A DNA stretch of 64,000 nt. Origin: Burkholderiales bacterium (GTDB lineage: Bacteria > Pseudomonadota > Gammaproteobacteria > Burkholderiales > Burkholderiaceae_F). The notes below the pieces were generated by a model, which saw only the letters and a list, made by a program, of their open reading frames with translations, was not told the origin of the DNA and did no database searches. The translations under genes and the position numbers were made by a program. Positions 10,065 through 20,529 of this stretch are shown piece by piece (position 1 is the stretch's first letter; every line of letters begins with the position of its first letter). The DNA lies in contig CP070661.1 in NCBI GenBank assembly GCA_020355165.1, positions 2,383,979-2,447,978 of the forward strand. The letters are read 5' to 3'.

Positions 10065-11252
10065 TCAGGCGGCCGGCCGCGCGCGCGGCCGGTAGCTGCC
10101 GGCGACCATCTCGAAGCGGAACAGGCGGCATTCGAGCGGGCCGTTGAACAGCACCGTCTTGCGCGTCTCGTGCAGCCGCATCTGCCGCGGCAGGTCGCGG
10201 TCGGACGACAGCAGCCAGGCCGTCCAGCCGCTGAACGACTCCTTCATCCGGTCGCCGAAGCCGCGCATCAGCGCCGGAACGGTGGCCGATCTGGGCGCGC
10301 TCTGCTCGCCGTACGGCGGGTTGGTCACGATCATGCCGCTGGCGGCAATCGGCTGCGCCTGTCGTGCATCGAGGCTGGCGAACGACAGCCGGCCATCGTC
10401 GAGCCAGGACTGCAGGCCGGCCAGCCGCGCGTTGCCGCGCGCCGTCTCGATCACGCGGGTGGAAATGTCGGCTCCGGCGATGCGCGCCGGCACGGTGTCG
10501 TCGACGGCCGCCGCGGCGCCGTCGTTCAGTTCGCGCCAGGCGGCTGCATCGAAGCCGGCGAGCCGCTCCAAGGCGAAGCGGCGGTTCAGCCCGGGGGCGC
10601 GGCGGGCGGCGATCAGCGCCGCCTCGATGGCGATCGTGCCGCTGCCGCAAAATGGGTCCAGCAGCGGCACCTCGGGCGTCCAGCCGGCCAGCATCAGCAG
10701 GCCGGCGGCGAGGTTCTCCTTCAGCGGCGCCTCGCCCTTGTCGGCGCGCCAGCCGCGCTTGAACAGAGGCTCGCCCGACAGATCGAGGTAAAGCACCAGC
10801 TCGCGCTCGTCGAGGTAGGCAAAGACGCGCACGTCGGGCCGCGCGCGGTCGATCGACGGCCGCGCGCCGGTCTTCGCCCGCAGGCGGTCGACGATCGCGT
10901 CCTTGATCGTGAGCGTCGCGAAGTCAAGGCTGCGCAGCGGCGAGCGCGAGGCGCTCACGTCGACGCGCAGGGTCTGCCGCGCGTCGAAGTGCCGCTCCCA
11001 GGCGACGGCCCGTGCCTGCGCGTAGAGGTCGCCCTCGTCGCGGTACCCGCCGCTGCCGAGCTGCCACAGCACGCGGCTGGCGATGCGGCTCGACAGGTTG
11101 GCGGCATAGGCCGTCTTCATCGTGCCGCTGAAACCGACGCCGCCGCCCTCGACCGTCGGCCGCTGTGCGCCGAGCGCCCGCAGCTCGTCGGCCAGCAGCG
11201 GCTCGAGGCCGCGCGGGCAGATGGCGAAGAACTGTTCGAGGGACGGGTTCAA
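10065..11252 (-). CDS. THUMP-domain class I rRNA methyltransferase (RlmL N-terminal type)
   Basis: This is a likely 23S rRNA guanine-N2 methyltransferase (m2G2445-type), acting on nascent ribosomes with SAM. The 395-residue protein has an N-terminal ferredoxin-like/THUMP region (about 1-160). The methyltransferase domain follows, with DPFCGSG at 199-205 and the catalytic N-P-P-Y motif NPPYGE at 311-316. It corresponds to the N-terminal half of E. coli RlmL/RlmKL and lacks the RlmK half, the usual situation in betaproteobacteria. It is divergent from the HIT gene with 91 bp between starts. Confidence 0.9.
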   Translation of the reverse strand: MNPSLEQFFAICPRGLEPLLADELRALGAQRPTVEGGGVGFSGTMKTAYAANLSSRIASRVLWQLGSGGYRDEGDLYAQARAVAWERHFDARQTLRVDVSASRSPLRSLDFATLTIKDAIVDRLRAKTGARPSIDRARPDVRVFAYLDERELVLYLDLSGEPLFKRGWRADKGEAPLKENLAAGLLMLAGWTPEVPLLDPFCGSGTIAIEAALIAARRAPGLNRRFALERLAGFDAAAWRELNDGAAAAVDDTVPARIAGADISTRVIETARGNARLAGLQSWLDDGRLSFASLDARQAQPIAASGMIVTNPPYGEQSAPRSATVPALMRGFGDRMKESFSGWTAWLLSSDRDLPRQMRLHETRKTVLFNGPLECRLFRFEMVAGSYRPRARPAA

Positions 11253-11343
11253 GACCGGCGAGCGGCGACGGCGGAGCGGTCAACGATACGCGCTCCTAGA
11301 ATGCGTCGCCGCCGGCCTTGCCCGTGCAACGGAGGAGCAGACG

Positions 11344-11751
11344 ATGGAGCCCAGCGTTTTCACCCGCATCATCCGCGGCGAACTGCCGGCGGCGAAGGTG
11401 CACGAGGACGAGCACACCTTCGCCTTCATGGACGCCGGCCAGGTCAATCCGGGCCACGTGATCGTCGCCACCAGGCGGCAGGTCGAGACCATCCTCGACC
11501 TCGACGACGAACTGGCCGGGGCGCTGTTCCGCACCGCGGCGCGCGTCGCCCGCGCGGTCGACGCGGCGTTCCATCCGGACGGGATCACGGTGCTGCAGGC
11601 GAACCGTCCGGCCGGCTGGCAGACGGTGCCGCACGTTCACCTGCACGTGCTGCCGCGGCACCACGGCGACGGCGTCGGGCTCGTCTGGCCGCGCAAGGAA
11701 CCGCCGCTCGAGCAGCTGCGTGCGCTGGCGGCGCGGATCCACGTGACCTGA
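11344..11751 (+). CDS. HIT family nucleotide hydrolase
   Basis: This cytoplasmic histidine-triad protein probably hydrolyses nucleoside phosphoramidates or dinucleotide by-products. The 135-residue protein ends its catalytic strand with HVHLHVL (histidine triad at residues 97, 99 and 101). It has the family N-terminus FTRIIRGELPA, and NPGHVIV. I chose ATG 11344 because GGAGGAG at 11331-11337 sits six bases upstream and homologues begin here. The 74 upstream in-frame codons lie antisense to the methyltransferase and look non-coding. Exact substrate unknown. Confidence 0.92.
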   Translation: MEPSVFTRIIRGELPAAKVHEDEHTFAFMDAGQVNPGHVIVATRRQVETILDLDDELAGALFRTAARVARAVDAAFHPDGITVLQANRPAGWQTVPHVHLHVLPRHHGDGVGLVWPRKEPPLEQLRALAARIHVT

Positions 11752-11752
11752 G

Positions 11753-11777
11753 CGGCGCGGTCGGAACGGCCGCGCCG
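11753..11777. terminator. U-less hairpin between convergent HIT and proA genes
   Basis: The arms CGGCGCGG (11753-11760) and CCGCGCCG (11770-11777) form an 8-bp perfect stem with a 9-base loop, starting two bases after the HIT stop. No T-run follows on either strand. It could act as a bidirectional, factor-assisted terminator for these convergent genes, but this is inference from position and symmetry. Confidence 0.35.
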
Positions 11778-11803
11778 TCGCCGGCCGCATCGCGCCGGCA
11801 CGT

Positions 11804-13090
11804 TCAGCCGCGCAGCTGCCCCGAGCCGAAGACGACGTACTTCTGCGACGTCAGCCCTTCCAGGCCGACCGGGCCGCGGGCATGCAGCTTGTCGGTGGAG
11901 ATGCCGATCTCAGCGCCCAGGCCGTACTCGAAGCCGTCGGCGAAGCAGGTCGGCGCGTTGACCATCACCGAGCTGGAGTCGACCTCGCGCAGGAAGCGCT
12001 CGATCGCGAGGTGGTCGCGGCTGACGATCGAGTCGGTGTGATGCGAGCCGTAGTGCGAGATGTGCGCGATGGCAGTGTCGAGGGAGTCGACCACCCGCAC
12101 GGCCAGGATCGGCCCGAGGTACTCGGTGAACCAGTCCTCCTCGGTGGCCGGCTTTGCCTGCGGCAGAGCCGCGCAGGTGGCGGGGCAGCCGCGCAGCTCG
12201 ATGCCGCGGGCGATCAGCTCGGCGGCGACCTGCGGCAGGAACACCGAGGCGACGTCCGCATGCACCAGCAGCGTCTCCATCGCGCCGCAGACGAAAAGCC
12301 GGTAGGTCTTGGCGTTCACCGCGACGTCGACCGCCTGCGCCAGATCGGCGGCGGCGTCGACGTAGACGTGGCAGTTGCCGTCCAGGTGCTTGAGCATCGG
12401 CACCCGGCTCTCGGCTCCCAGCCGCTCGATCAGGCCGCGGCCGCCGCGCGGCACGATCAGGTCGACGTACTTCGGCATCGACACCAGCAGGCCGACCGCG
12501 GCGCGGTCGGTGCTCGCGACCAGCTGCACCGCTTCCGCCGGCAGGCCGGCCTGGCGCAGGCCGTGGCCCACCTGCTGCGCCAGCAGCCGGTTGCTGTCGA
12601 AGGCCTCCGAGCCGCCGCGCAGGATGGTGGCGTTGCCGCTCTTCAGGCACAGCGTGGCGGCGTCGACGGTCACGTTCGGCCGGCTCTCGTAGATGATGCC
12701 GATCACGCCGAGCGGCACGCGCATGCGGCCGATGCGCAGTCCGGATGGCTGCGGCCGCACCTCGCTCATCTCGCCCACCGGATCGGGCAGCGCCGCGACC
12801 TTCTCCACGCCGGCAGCCATCTTCTCGATCGCAGCGGCGCTCAGGCGCAACCGGTCGAGCAGCGGCCCGGCCAGCCCGGCGCCGGCGGCACGCTCGAGGT
12901 CGTGCCGGTTGGCCTCGAGCAGGCTGGCCGACGAGGCGCGTATCGCGGCGGCGATCTCGGCCAGCGCCGCGTTCTTCTGCGCGGTGGAGGCGCGGGCCAT
13001 CGCCATCGCGGCGGCGCGCGCGCGCTGGCCGACCGTCTCCATGTAGGCAGGCAGGTCGGCGGACGAGGTCAGTTCGGCGGGTGCGTTCAT
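11804..13090 (-). CDS. proA: gamma-glutamyl phosphate reductase ProA
   Basis: ProA reduces gamma-glutamyl phosphate to glutamate-5-semialdehyde with NADPH, the second step of proline synthesis. The 428-residue protein (starting [17 protein letters not shown]) has the ALDH-like fold. Family landmarks are the nucleotide-binding stretch [25 protein letters not shown], the catalytic-cysteine segment [17 protein letters not shown], and the C-terminal [18 protein letters not shown] 13090 overlaps the holA stop by four bases (ATGA), so it is probably translationally coupled. The length matches E. coli ProA (417). Confidence 0.96.
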   Translation of the reverse strand: MNAPAELTSSADLPAYMETVGQRARAAAMAMARASTAQKNAALAEIAAAIRASSASLLEANRHDLERAAGAGLAGPLLDRLRLSAAAIEKMAAGVEKVAALPDPVGEMSEVRPQPSGLRIGRMRVPLGVIGIIYESRPNVTVDAATLCLKSGNATILRGGSEAFDSNRLLAQQVGHGLRQAGLPAEAVQLVASTDRAAVGLLVSMPKYVDLIVPRGGRGLIERLGAESRVPMLKHLDGNCHVYVDAAADLAQAVDVAVNAKTYRLFVCGAMETLLVHADVASVFLPQVAAELIARGIELRGCPATCAALPQAKPATEEDWFTEYLGPILAVRVVDSLDTAIAHISHYGSHHTDSIVSRDHLAIERFLREVDSSSVMVNAPTCFADGFEYGLGAEIGISTDKLHARGPVGLEGLTSQKYVVFGSGQLRG

Positions 13091-14124
13091 TGGCTGCCGG
13101 CGGCGCAGGCCAGCGCGATGTCGCCCAATTCTAGCCACGGGTCGTTGTCGCGTTCGGGCGCGGCGAGCCCCTTGACCAGCCGGTCGACATCGGCGCAGCG
13201 CGCCAGCAGCGCGGCCAGCGTTGCCGCCGGCAGGCGCCGCAGCGCCTTCGGCATCAGCTTCTCGCGCGGACCCCAGATGCGCAGCTCGCGCGCCACCGTG
13301 CCGAACGGCCGCCCCGCGGCGACGGCCTCCTGCGCGCGAAGCAGCGTGCGCAGCTCCTCGGACACCACCCACAGCACCAGCGGCAGCGGCTCGCCCTCGA
13401 CGCGCAGCCCGTCGAGCAGGCGCAGCGCACGGGGGCCGTCGCCGGCGAGCAGGGCGGGGACCAGCGCGTAGATGTCGTAGCGGGCGACGTTCAGCACCGC
13501 GTCGGCGACCTGCTCGAGGCTCAGCTCGCCCGGTGGATGCAGCAGCGCCAGCTTGCCGATCTCCTGGTGCGCCGCCAGCAGGTTGCCCTCGACCCGGTCG
13601 GCGATGAACTCGAGCGCCTCGCGCGCCGCCTGCTGGCGGTTGCGCGCCAGCCGGGCGCCGATCCACTCCGGCAGCGCCTGGCGCTCGATCCTCACGATGT
13701 CGACCCAGACGCCGGCGTGCTCGAGCGCCGCCGCCCAGCGGCTGCCCCGTGTTTCGCGGTCGAGCCGCGGCAGCGCGATCAGCGCCAGCAGGTCCGGCGG
13801 CGGCGACTCGGCGAAGGCGCGCAGCGCCTCGCCGCCGGCCTTTCCCGGCTTGCCGCCCGGCAGACGCAGCTCGACGATCCGCTTCTCGGCAAACAGCGAC
13901 AGGCCGGTGGCCGCCTGGGTCAGCCGCGACCAGTCGAAGCGGGCATCGGCGTGCAGCAGCTCGCGCTCGGCAAAGCCCATCGCCCGTGCCGCCGCGCGGA
14001 TCGCGTCAGCGGCCTCGATCGCCAGCAGCGGTTCGTCGCCGGCGACGACGTAGACCGGCGCCAGCGCGCCGGCCTTCTGCCGCGTCTTCAGGTGCCCGGC
14101 CAGGCCGTCGGCCTTCAGCAGCAT
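13087..14124 (-). CDS. holA: DNA polymerase III delta subunit HolA
   Basis: HolA is the clamp-loader subunit that opens the beta sliding clamp. The 345-residue protein shows the delta-subunit pattern. It starts by sharing the [12 protein letters not shown] opening seen in betaproteobacterial HolA, then has [21 protein letters not shown] (nucleotide-fold-like domain without a full Walker A). After it come [17 protein letters not shown] and a C-terminal helical collar domain. The length agrees with E. coli HolA (343). It sits between lptE (7-bp gap) and proA in the conserved leuS-lptE-holA order. Confidence 0.94.
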   Translation of the reverse strand: MLLKADGLAGHLKTRQKAGALAPVYVVAGDEPLLAIEAADAIRAAARAMGFAERELLHADARFDWSRLTQAATGLSLFAEKRIVELRLPGGKPGKAGGEALRAFAESPPPDLLALIALPRLDRETRGSRWAAALEHAGVWVDIVRIERQALPEWIGARLARNRQQAAREALEFIADRVEGNLLAAHQEIGKLALLHPPGELSLEQVADAVLNVARYDIYALVPALLAGDGPRALRLLDGLRVEGEPLPLVLWVVSEELRTLLRAQEAVAAGRPFGTVARELRIWGPREKLMPKALRRLPAATLAALLARCADVDRLVKGLAAPERDNDPWLELGDIALACAAGSQ

Positions 14125-14131
14125 CGGCGGC

Positions 14132-14662
14132 TCAGGGCTTCAGCGCCGACATGCGGCGCAGCATCTGCTGCGCGACGTCGAATCGCATGTCCTGGTACAG
14201 CTGCTCCGCCTCGTACTCGCGCGCCAGCAGCTGTTCCTCGAGCACCGCCAGGTCGCGGCTCGTCGTGACCGCCGTCTGGCCGAGGTACTCGCGCCCCTTG
14301 CCGTCGTGGACGCGGAAGACCACGCGCAGGCGAAGCCGGTACTCGCGGGCGCGCCCCTGCGCGTTGACCGACAGCACGTCACGCTCGCGCGTCTCGCTGA
14401 CGATGTCGATCACCGCGCCTGCCCTGGCGCGGTCGTCGACCACGGCGGTCGCCGTGCCCGAGCGGATCGCGCCGGTCAGCTCCGGCGTGATCGCCGAGGC
14501 GGGCGGCGCGGCGATGAAGACGCTGTCGAACGGCAGCTGCTGGGTGCCGCGCAAGCGAAAGCCGCAGGCGACCAGCCCGCCCGACAGCGCCAGTGCAGCG
14601 ACCAGCCGCCGGCGGCGCGATCGGCAGGCGGGCGCATCGTCGACGCGCAATCGGCGATCCAT
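14132..14662 (-). CDS. lptE: LPS-assembly lipoprotein LptE
   Basis: LptE plugs the outer-membrane LptD barrel and helps insert lipopolysaccharide into the outer leaflet. The 176-residue protein has an Arg-rich N-terminus, a hydrophobic stretch and a lipobox LVAC with Cys33 (GGLVACGFRLRG). The following GFRLRG is typical of LptE. An alternative in-frame ATG lies nine codons upstream (14689), and both starts leave the lipobox intact. It lies between leuS and holA, the standard order. The C-terminal half is helical, with LEEQLLAREYEAEQLYQDM. Confidence 0.93.
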   Translation of the reverse strand: MDRRLRVDDAPACRSRRRRLVAALALSGGLVACGFRLRGTQQLPFDSVFIAAPPASAITPELTGAIRSGTATAVVDDRARAGAVIDIVSETRERDVLSVNAQGRAREYRLRLRVVFRVHDGKGREYLGQTAVTTSRDLAVLEEQLLAREYEAEQLYQDMRFDVAQQMLRRMSALKP

Positions 14663-14709
14663 CGGCTCTTCAGCAGTCGGCCGCCGCATCGGTGCCTTGG
14701 TGAGCGGTG

Positions 14710-17340
14710 TCAGACGACCACATTGACCAGCTTGTTCGGCACGACGACCACGCGCTTGACCGGGCTGTCGGCGACGAACCGCCGCACCGCCGGGTCGGCC
14801 AGCGCCGCCGCCTCGATCGCCTGCCGGTCGGCCGCCGCCGGCACACGGATGGCGCCGCGCAGCTTGCCGTTGACCTGCACCACCAGCTCGATCTCGTCCT
14901 GCCGCAGCGCGGTCTCGTCGGCGGCCGGCCACGGCGCGTCGAGCAGGTCGCCGTACGCGGCGGCAAAGCCCAGTTCCTGCCACAGCACGTGGCTGATGTG
15001 CGGCGCGATCGGATACAGCACGCGCAGCAGGATGCCGAGCCCTTCGCGCGCGAGCGAATGCTCGGCCGCCGAGTCGCCGAGCCGGGCGTCCTCCAGCGCG
15101 TTGAGCATCTTCATCGCCGCCGAAACGACCGTGTTGTACTGCACCCGCTGGTAGTCAAAGTCGGCCTGCCTGAGGTTCAGATGGATCTCGCGCCGCGCCG
15201 CCTTCAGCGGCGCCGGCAGCGAGGCGGCGTCCACCGCAGCCGCCTTCGCCACCGCCTCGCCGCGCGCCTGGCAGAAGCTCCACAGCCGGCGCAGGAAGCG
15301 GTAGGTGCCTTCGGCGCCGGAATTCGACCAGGCGGCGCTCTGGTCGGGCGGCCCGGCGAACATGACGAAGGCGCGTGCGGTGTCGGCGCCGAAGCGGCCG
15401 ATGATGTCGCGCGGCTCGACGACGTTGTTCTTGCTCTTGCTCATCTTCTCGGTGCCGCCGTAGGCCACCGGCAGGCCGTCCTCGCGCGCGGTGACCCGCA
15501 GCGGCCGGCCCTTGTCGTCGTACTCGATGTCGATCTCGTTCGGGTAGAACCAGCGCTTGCGGCCCTCGTCGTCCTCGCGGTAGTAGCAGTCGTGGGTGAG
15601 CATGCCCTGCGTGAACAGGCGGGTGAACGGCTCGTCGAACTTCACCAGCCCGAGGTCGCGCATCACCTTGGTCCAGAAGCGCGCGTACAGCAGGTGCAGC
15701 ACCGCGTGCTCGATGCCGCCGATGTACTGGTCCATCGGCATCCAGTAGTCGTTGCGCTCGTCGACCATGCGGTCGTGCGCATCGGGCGAGCAGTAGCGCA
15801 TGTAGTACCAGCTCGAGTCGACGAAGGTGTCCATCGTGTCGGTCTCGCGCCGCGCCGGCTTGCCGCACTTCGGGCACGAGCAGCGCAGGAACGGCTCGTG
15901 CTTCGCCAGCGGGTTGCCGCTGCCGTCGGGCACCAGGTCCTCCGGCAGCACCACCGGCAGGTCGGCCTCCGGCACCGGCACCGCGCCGCAGGCGGCGCAG
16001 TGGATGATCGGGATCGGCGTTCCCCAGTAGCGCTGCCGCGAGATGCCCCAGTCGCGCAGCCGGTACTGCACCTGCTTGTCGCCGAGGCCCCTGGCCTTCA
16101 GGTCCGCGGCGATGGCGTCGGTGGCGGCCTGGTAGCCGAGGCCGTCGTACCTGCCAGAGTGCACGCACACGCCGCGCTGCTTGTCGGCGTACCACTCCTG
16201 CCAGGCCTGGTCGGAGAAGGCCTCGCCGGCCACCGCGATCACCTGCCTGATCGGCAGGCCGTACTTGCGGGCGAACTCGAAGTCGCGCTCGTCGTGCGCC
16301 GGCACGCCCATCACCGCGCCTTCGCCGTAGCCCATCAGCACGTAGTTGCCGACCCAGACCTCGACACGCTCGCCGGTCAGCGGGTGCTCGACGTGAAAGC
16401 CGGTGGCGATGCCCTTCTTGTCCATCGTCGCGATGTCGGCCTCGGTTGCCGCCGCCCTGCGGCACTCGTCGACGAATGCCGCCAGCCGCGGCTCGTCGCG
16501 CGCCAGCCGCTCGGCGAGCGGGTGCTCGGCCGCCACCGCGACGAAGGTCACGCCGCAGATCGTGTCGGCCCGCGTGGTGAACACGCGCAGCAGCCGGCGC
16601 TCGCCGTCGAGCTGGTAGGGAAAGCCGAAGTTCACCCCGACGCTGCGGCCGATCCAGTTCTCCTGCATCGCCCGCACCTGCGGCGGCCAGCCGTCGAGCC
16701 GGTCGAGGCTGTCGAGCAGCTCGTCGGCGTAGCGGGTGATGCCGAGGTAGTAGCCGGGGATCTCGCGCCGTTCGACCACCGCGTTCGAGCGCCAGCCGCG
16801 GCCGTCGATGACCTGCTCGTTGGCGAGCACGGTCTGGTCGACCGGGTCCCAGTTGACCACCTGGGTGGCGCGGTAGGCGATGCCCTCCTCGAGCATCTTC
16901 AGGAACAGCCACTGGTTCCACCTGTAATAGCTGGCGTCGCAGGTGGCGATCTCGCGGCTCCAGTCGAAGGCCAGCCCGAGCGGCTGCATCTGCGCCTTCA
17001 TGTCGGCGATGTTGGCGCGCGTCCAATCGGCCGGCGCCACGCCCTTGTCGATGGCGGCGTTCTCGGCCGGCAGGCCGAAGGCGTCCCAGCCCATCGGCGT
17101 CATCACGTTGTAGCCGCGCATGCGCAGGATGCGGTACAGCACGTCGTTCAGCGTGTAGTTGCGCACGTGGCCCATGTGCAGCTTGCCGCTGGGGTAGGGC
17201 AGCATCGAGCAGACGTAGAACTTCGGCCGCGGCCGGCCGGCAGCGTCCTGCGCGTGCTCGACGGCGCGATACGCGTCGCGTTCGCGCCAGTGCGCCTGGG
17301 CAGCGGCCTCGACCTGCTGCGGGTCGTATTTGTCTTGCAT
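14710..17340 (-). CDS. leuS: leucyl-tRNA synthetase LeuS
   Basis: LeuS charges tRNA-Leu. The 876-residue class I synthetase has the HIGH-type motif HMGH at residues 55-58 ([14 protein letters not shown]). It has a CP1 editing domain with the threonine-rich region ([14 protein letters not shown]), zinc-binding-like CxxC pairs ([13 protein letters not shown]), and the KMSKS loop at about 632-636. A C-terminal anticodon-binding part ends in LVNVVV. ATG 17340 ([15 protein letters not shown]) gives the normal length. It is divergent from uvrD with 145 bp between starts. Confidence 0.97.
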   Translation of the reverse strand: MQDKYDPQQVEAAAQAHWRERDAYRAVEHAQDAAGRPRPKFYVCSMLPYPSGKLHMGHVRNYTLNDVLYRILRMRGYNVMTPMGWDAFGLPAENAAIDKGVAPADWTRANIADMKAQMQPLGLAFDWSREIATCDASYYRWNQWLFLKMLEEGIAYRATQVVNWDPVDQTVLANEQVIDGRGWRSNAVVERREIPGYYLGITRYADELLDSLDRLDGWPPQVRAMQENWIGRSVGVNFGFPYQLDGERRLLRVFTTRADTICGVTFVAVAAEHPLAERLARDEPRLAAFVDECRRAAATEADIATMDKKGIATGFHVEHPLTGERVEVWVGNYVLMGYGEGAVMGVPAHDERDFEFARKYGLPIRQVIAVAGEAFSDQAWQEWYADKQRGVCVHSGRYDGLGYQAATDAIAADLKARGLGDKQVQYRLRDWGISRQRYWGTPIPIIHCAACGAVPVPEADLPVVLPEDLVPDGSGNPLAKHEPFLRCSCPKCGKPARRETDTMDTFVDSSWYYMRYCSPDAHDRMVDERNDYWMPMDQYIGGIEHAVLHLLYARFWTKVMRDLGLVKFDEPFTRLFTQGMLTHDCYYREDDEGRKRWFYPNEIDIEYDDKGRPLRVTAREDGLPVAYGGTEKMSKSKNNVVEPRDIIGRFGADTARAFVMFAGPPDQSAAWSNSGAEGTYRFLRRLWSFCQARGEAVAKAAAVDAASLPAPLKAARREIHLNLRQADFDYQRVQYNTVVSAAMKMLNALEDARLGDSAAEHSLAREGLGILLRVLYPIAPHISHVLWQELGFAAAYGDLLDAPWPAADETALRQDEIELVVQVNGKLRGAIRVPAAADRQAIEAAALADPAVRRFVADSPVKRVVVVPNKLVNVVV

Positions 17341-17485
17341 CGGGGCTGAAGCGGTGTGGTGCGGTACGGCGGGCAGTATATCGACGCGCCCGTCGCCGAT
17401 TCGCCGCCGACAGCGCGATCGGCCGCGCCGCCGACGCGCTCGCCTAGAATCGGCGCTGTTGCAGCCTTCCCGTCCCGCTTCTTCC

Positions 17486-19690
17486 GTGTCCGACCGCCTG
17501 TTGGCGGGGCTGAACGACCAGCAGCTCGCCGCCGTGACGCTGCCCGCGCAGCCGGCGCTGATCCTCGCCGGTGCCGGGTCGGGCAAGACGCGCGTGCTGA
17601 CCACGCGCATTGCCTGGCTGATCCAGACCCACCAGGCGAGCCCGCAGGGCATCCTCGCGGTCACCTTCACCAACAAGGCGGCCAAGGAGATGGTCGCCCG
17701 CATCAGCGCCATGCTGCCGATCAACACGCGCGGCATGTGGGTCGGCACCTTTCACGGCCTGTGCAACCGGCTGCTGCGGGCGCATCACCGCGACGCCGGG
17801 CTGCCGCAGACGTTCCAGATCCTCGACGCCGCCGACCAGCTGTCGGCGATCAAGCGCCTGCTCAAGGGCAGCGGGATCGACGACGAGAAGTACCCGCCGC
17901 GCAACGTGCAGCTGTTCATCAACGACGCCAAGGAGGCGGGCCTGCGGTCGGGCAGCGTCGAGGTCGATGACCCCTACGGCCGCAAGCTGGTCGAGCTCTA
18001 CGCGATGTACGACGCGCAGTGCCAGCGCGAGGGCGTGGTCGACTTTTCCGAGCTGCTGCTGCGCTGCTACGAGCTGCTGGTCCGCAACGAGCCGGTCCGC
18101 CAGCACTACCAGGAGCGCTTCGGCCACATCCTGGTCGACGAGTTCCAGGACACCAACGCGCTGCAGTACCGCTGGCTGAAGCTGCTCGCCGGAAGCCGCA
18201 GCGCGATCTTCGCGGTCGGCGACGACGACCAGTCGATCTACGCCTTCCGCGGCGCCAATGTCGGCAACATGGCCGACTTCGAGCGCGAGTTCAGGGTGCA
18301 GAACGTGATCCGGCTCGAGCAGAACTACCGCTCGCACGGCAACATCCTCGACGCGGCCAACGCGCTGATCCGCCACAACGCGCGGCGGCTGGGCAAGAAC
18401 CTGTGGACCGCCGAGGGCACCGGCGAGCCGGTGCGCGTGTTCGAGGCCGGCTCCGACGGGCTGGAGGCCGCCTGGCTGGTCGACGAAGTGAGGCATCTGG
18501 TCGCCGACGGCCTGGCCCGGCGCGAGATCGCCGTGCTGTACCGTTCGAACGCCCAGTCGCGGGTGATCGAGCACGCGCTGTTCAATGCCGGCATCGCCTA
18601 CCGCGTCTACGGCGGGCTGCGCTTCTTCGAGCGCTCCGAGATCAAGCACGCGCTCGCCTATCTCAGGCTGATCGAGAACCCGGCCGACGACACGGCCTTC
18701 CTGCGCGTGGTCAATTTCCCGCCGCGCGGCATCGGCGCGCGCACGCTCGAGCAGCTGCAGGACGCCGCCAGGGCGCACGCGCAGAGCCTGTACGCGGCGG
18801 TCGGCGCGGTGGCCGGCAAGGCGGGCGCGAATCTGGCGGCGTTCGTCAGGCTGATCGACAGCCTGCGGTTCGACACGGCGAGCCTGCCGCTGGCGGAGAT
18901 CGTCGAGGCGGTGATCGATCGCAGCGGCCTCGTGGCGCACTACCGGGCCGACAAGGACGGCCTGGACCGGGTCGAGAACCTGGAGGAGCTGGTCAACGCG
19001 GCCGCCGCGTTCGTCGCCGAGGAGGGCTACGCGCAGGACGCGGCGGCAGCGCAGGCCGATGCCGCGGCGGCGCTGCCTTCGCCGCTGGCGGCGTTCCTGT
19101 CGCACGCGTCGCTGGAGGCCGGCGAGAACCAGGCGGCCGAGGGGCAGGACGCGCTGCAGCTGATGACGGTGCACGCCGCCAAGGGGCTCGAGTTCCACTC
19201 GGTGTTCATCACCGGGCTGGAGGAGGGGCTGTTCCCGCACGAGAACAGCCTGCAGGAGCTCGACGGGCTGGAGGAGGAGCGGCGGCTGATGTACGTGGCG
19301 ATCACGCGCGCCCGCCGGCGGCTGTACCTGAGCTTCGCGCAGAGCCGGATGCTGCACGGGCAGACCCGCTACGGCATCCGCTCGCGCTTCATCGGCGAGC
19401 TGCCGGAGGGCTGCCTGAAGTGGCTGACGCCGCGGCTGCGCGAGGCGACCGGCGTGCGCGTCGGCGAGTGGCGCGGCGAGCGCGTGCAGCCGGCTGCCGC
19501 GGCCTCGCTGCGCGCCGGCCAGGAGAAGAACGGCTACCGGATCGGCCAGACGGTCCGCCACGCCCGCTTCGGCGAGGGCGTGATCATCACGCTGGAGGGT
19601 TCCGGCAACGACGCCCGGGCCAGGATCAACTTCGGCGCCCAGGGCATCAAGGAACTGCTGCTGGCGATCGCCAAGCTGGAAGCGGCCTGA
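17486..19690 (+). CDS. uvrD: ATP-dependent DNA helicase II UvrD
   Basis: This SF1A 3'-5' helicase works in nucleotide-excision and mismatch repair. From GTG 17486 the protein is 734 residues. It has the Q-motif LNDQQLAAV, Walker A GAGSGKT at 29-35, motif Ia [11 protein letters not shown], Walker [10 protein letters not shown] at about 219, motif [17 protein letters not shown], motif IV LEQNYRS, and motifs V/VI ([21 protein letters not shown]). The C-terminus carries the Tudor-like segment [19 protein letters not shown] of UvrD. The GTG is chosen because homologues begin SDRLLAGLN; the in-frame 5' extension overlaps the leuS leader. Confidence 0.95.
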   Translation: MSDRLLAGLNDQQLAAVTLPAQPALILAGAGSGKTRVLTTRIAWLIQTHQASPQGILAVTFTNKAAKEMVARISAMLPINTRGMWVGTFHGLCNRLLRAHHRDAGLPQTFQILDAADQLSAIKRLLKGSGIDDEKYPPRNVQLFINDAKEAGLRSGSVEVDDPYGRKLVELYAMYDAQCQREGVVDFSELLLRCYELLVRNEPVRQHYQERFGHILVDEFQDTNALQYRWLKLLAGSRSAIFAVGDDDQSIYAFRGANVGNMADFEREFRVQNVIRLEQNYRSHGNILDAANALIRHNARRLGKNLWTAEGTGEPVRVFEAGSDGLEAAWLVDEVRHLVADGLARREIAVLYRSNAQSRVIEHALFNAGIAYRVYGGLRFFERSEIKHALAYLRLIENPADDTAFLRVVNFPPRGIGARTLEQLQDAARAHAQSLYAAVGAVAGKAGANLAAFVRLIDSLRFDTASLPLAEIVEAVIDRSGLVAHYRADKDGLDRVENLEELVNAAAAFVAEEGYAQDAAAAQADAAAALPSPLAAFLSHASLEAGENQAAEGQDALQLMTVHAAKGLEFHSVFITGLEEGLFPHENSLQELDGLEEERRLMYVAITRARRRLYLSFAQSRMLHGQTRYGIRSRFIGELPEGCLKWLTPRLREATGVRVGEWRGERVQPAAAASLRAGQEKNGYRIGQTVRHARFGEGVIITLEGSGNDARARINFGAQGIKELLLAIAKLEAA

Positions 19691-19764
19691 GACGCGGCGA
19701 AGAAGGCGGCGCGGGCGCCCCGGCCCGGCGCCGGCGCTGCGGTCCGTTCAACGCTGCCGGCGCG

Positions 19765-20520
19765 TCAGGGTGCCTCGCGGGCCGTGTCGACGAACACCGC
19801 GCGGTACATCGGGTAGAGGCTGGCCTGGACGATGGTCATCAGCACCAGCGCCAACGGCGCCATCACGATCGACAGCACGTCGCGCGAGCTGATCAGCGAG
19901 GTCAGCAGCATCACGGCCGCCACGCTGACGCCGAGCGTCAGCACGCCGGCGGCGACGCCGAACACCAGCATCGCGCCGAGGTTGCGCCAGCAGGCGACGA
20001 CGCTGCCGAACATCGCCTTGGCCGGCGCGATGCCGTGCCAGCCGGTGAGCACCGGAGCGAACCACATCAGCGCCATCACCGGCAGGTACAGCAGCACCTG
20101 CAGCAGCAGCGCCGGCAGCGGCACCTCGTGCAGCGACTGCGGCGCCTCGCCGCCCGCAGGCTCGGGGCCGAGCAGCGCCGCCAGCGTGGCCACGACCAGC
20201 AGCAGGATCGCGTTGATGATGCCCAGCTGCAGCATCTGCGCGCGCGCCGGCGTCGGCCGGAACGGTTGCGAGAACGCCAGCGGCGTCGGCATCCGCCCTT
20301 CGGCGACGTCGCGGCAGGCGCCGAGCAGGCCGACCGAGGCAAACGGCGCCAGCACGCCGGAGATCGCGATGCCGATGACCGGCAGCAGCGCCGGCACGAT
20401 CAGCATCATCAGGTACAGCACCACCATCGCCGGCAGGCCGATCGGCTGGCGGCCGAACAGCCGCATGCCCTCGCGCAGCCACGATAAGCCGGCGCCGGCC
20501 GGCAGGATGTTGATCTGCAT
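19765..20520 (-). CDS. BPSS1780-family integral membrane protein
   Basis: This is a predicted inner-membrane protein of unknown function. The 251-residue sequence has about six hydrophobic segments and begins MQINILPAGAGLSWLREGMRLFGRQP, a start I recognise from the betaproteobacterial BPSS1780 family. The pattern of a cytoplasmic N-terminus followed by paired membrane helices with small residues resembles YciC/DUF975-like membrane proteins. It is the last gene of the LOG-DUF2782-thrB cluster, nine bases after thrB. I know of no reaction for it. Confidence 0.8.
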   Translation of the reverse strand: MQINILPAGAGLSWLREGMRLFGRQPIGLPAMVVLYLMMLIVPALLPVIGIAISGVLAPFASVGLLGACRDVAEGRMPTPLAFSQPFRPTPARAQMLQLGIINAILLLVVATLAALLGPEPAGGEAPQSLHEVPLPALLLQVLLYLPVMALMWFAPVLTGWHGIAPAKAMFGSVVACWRNLGAMLVFGVAAGVLTLGVSVAAVMLLTSLISSRDVLSIVMAPLALVLMTIVQASLYPMYRAVFVDTAREAP

Positions 20521-20529
20521 GCGGCGATT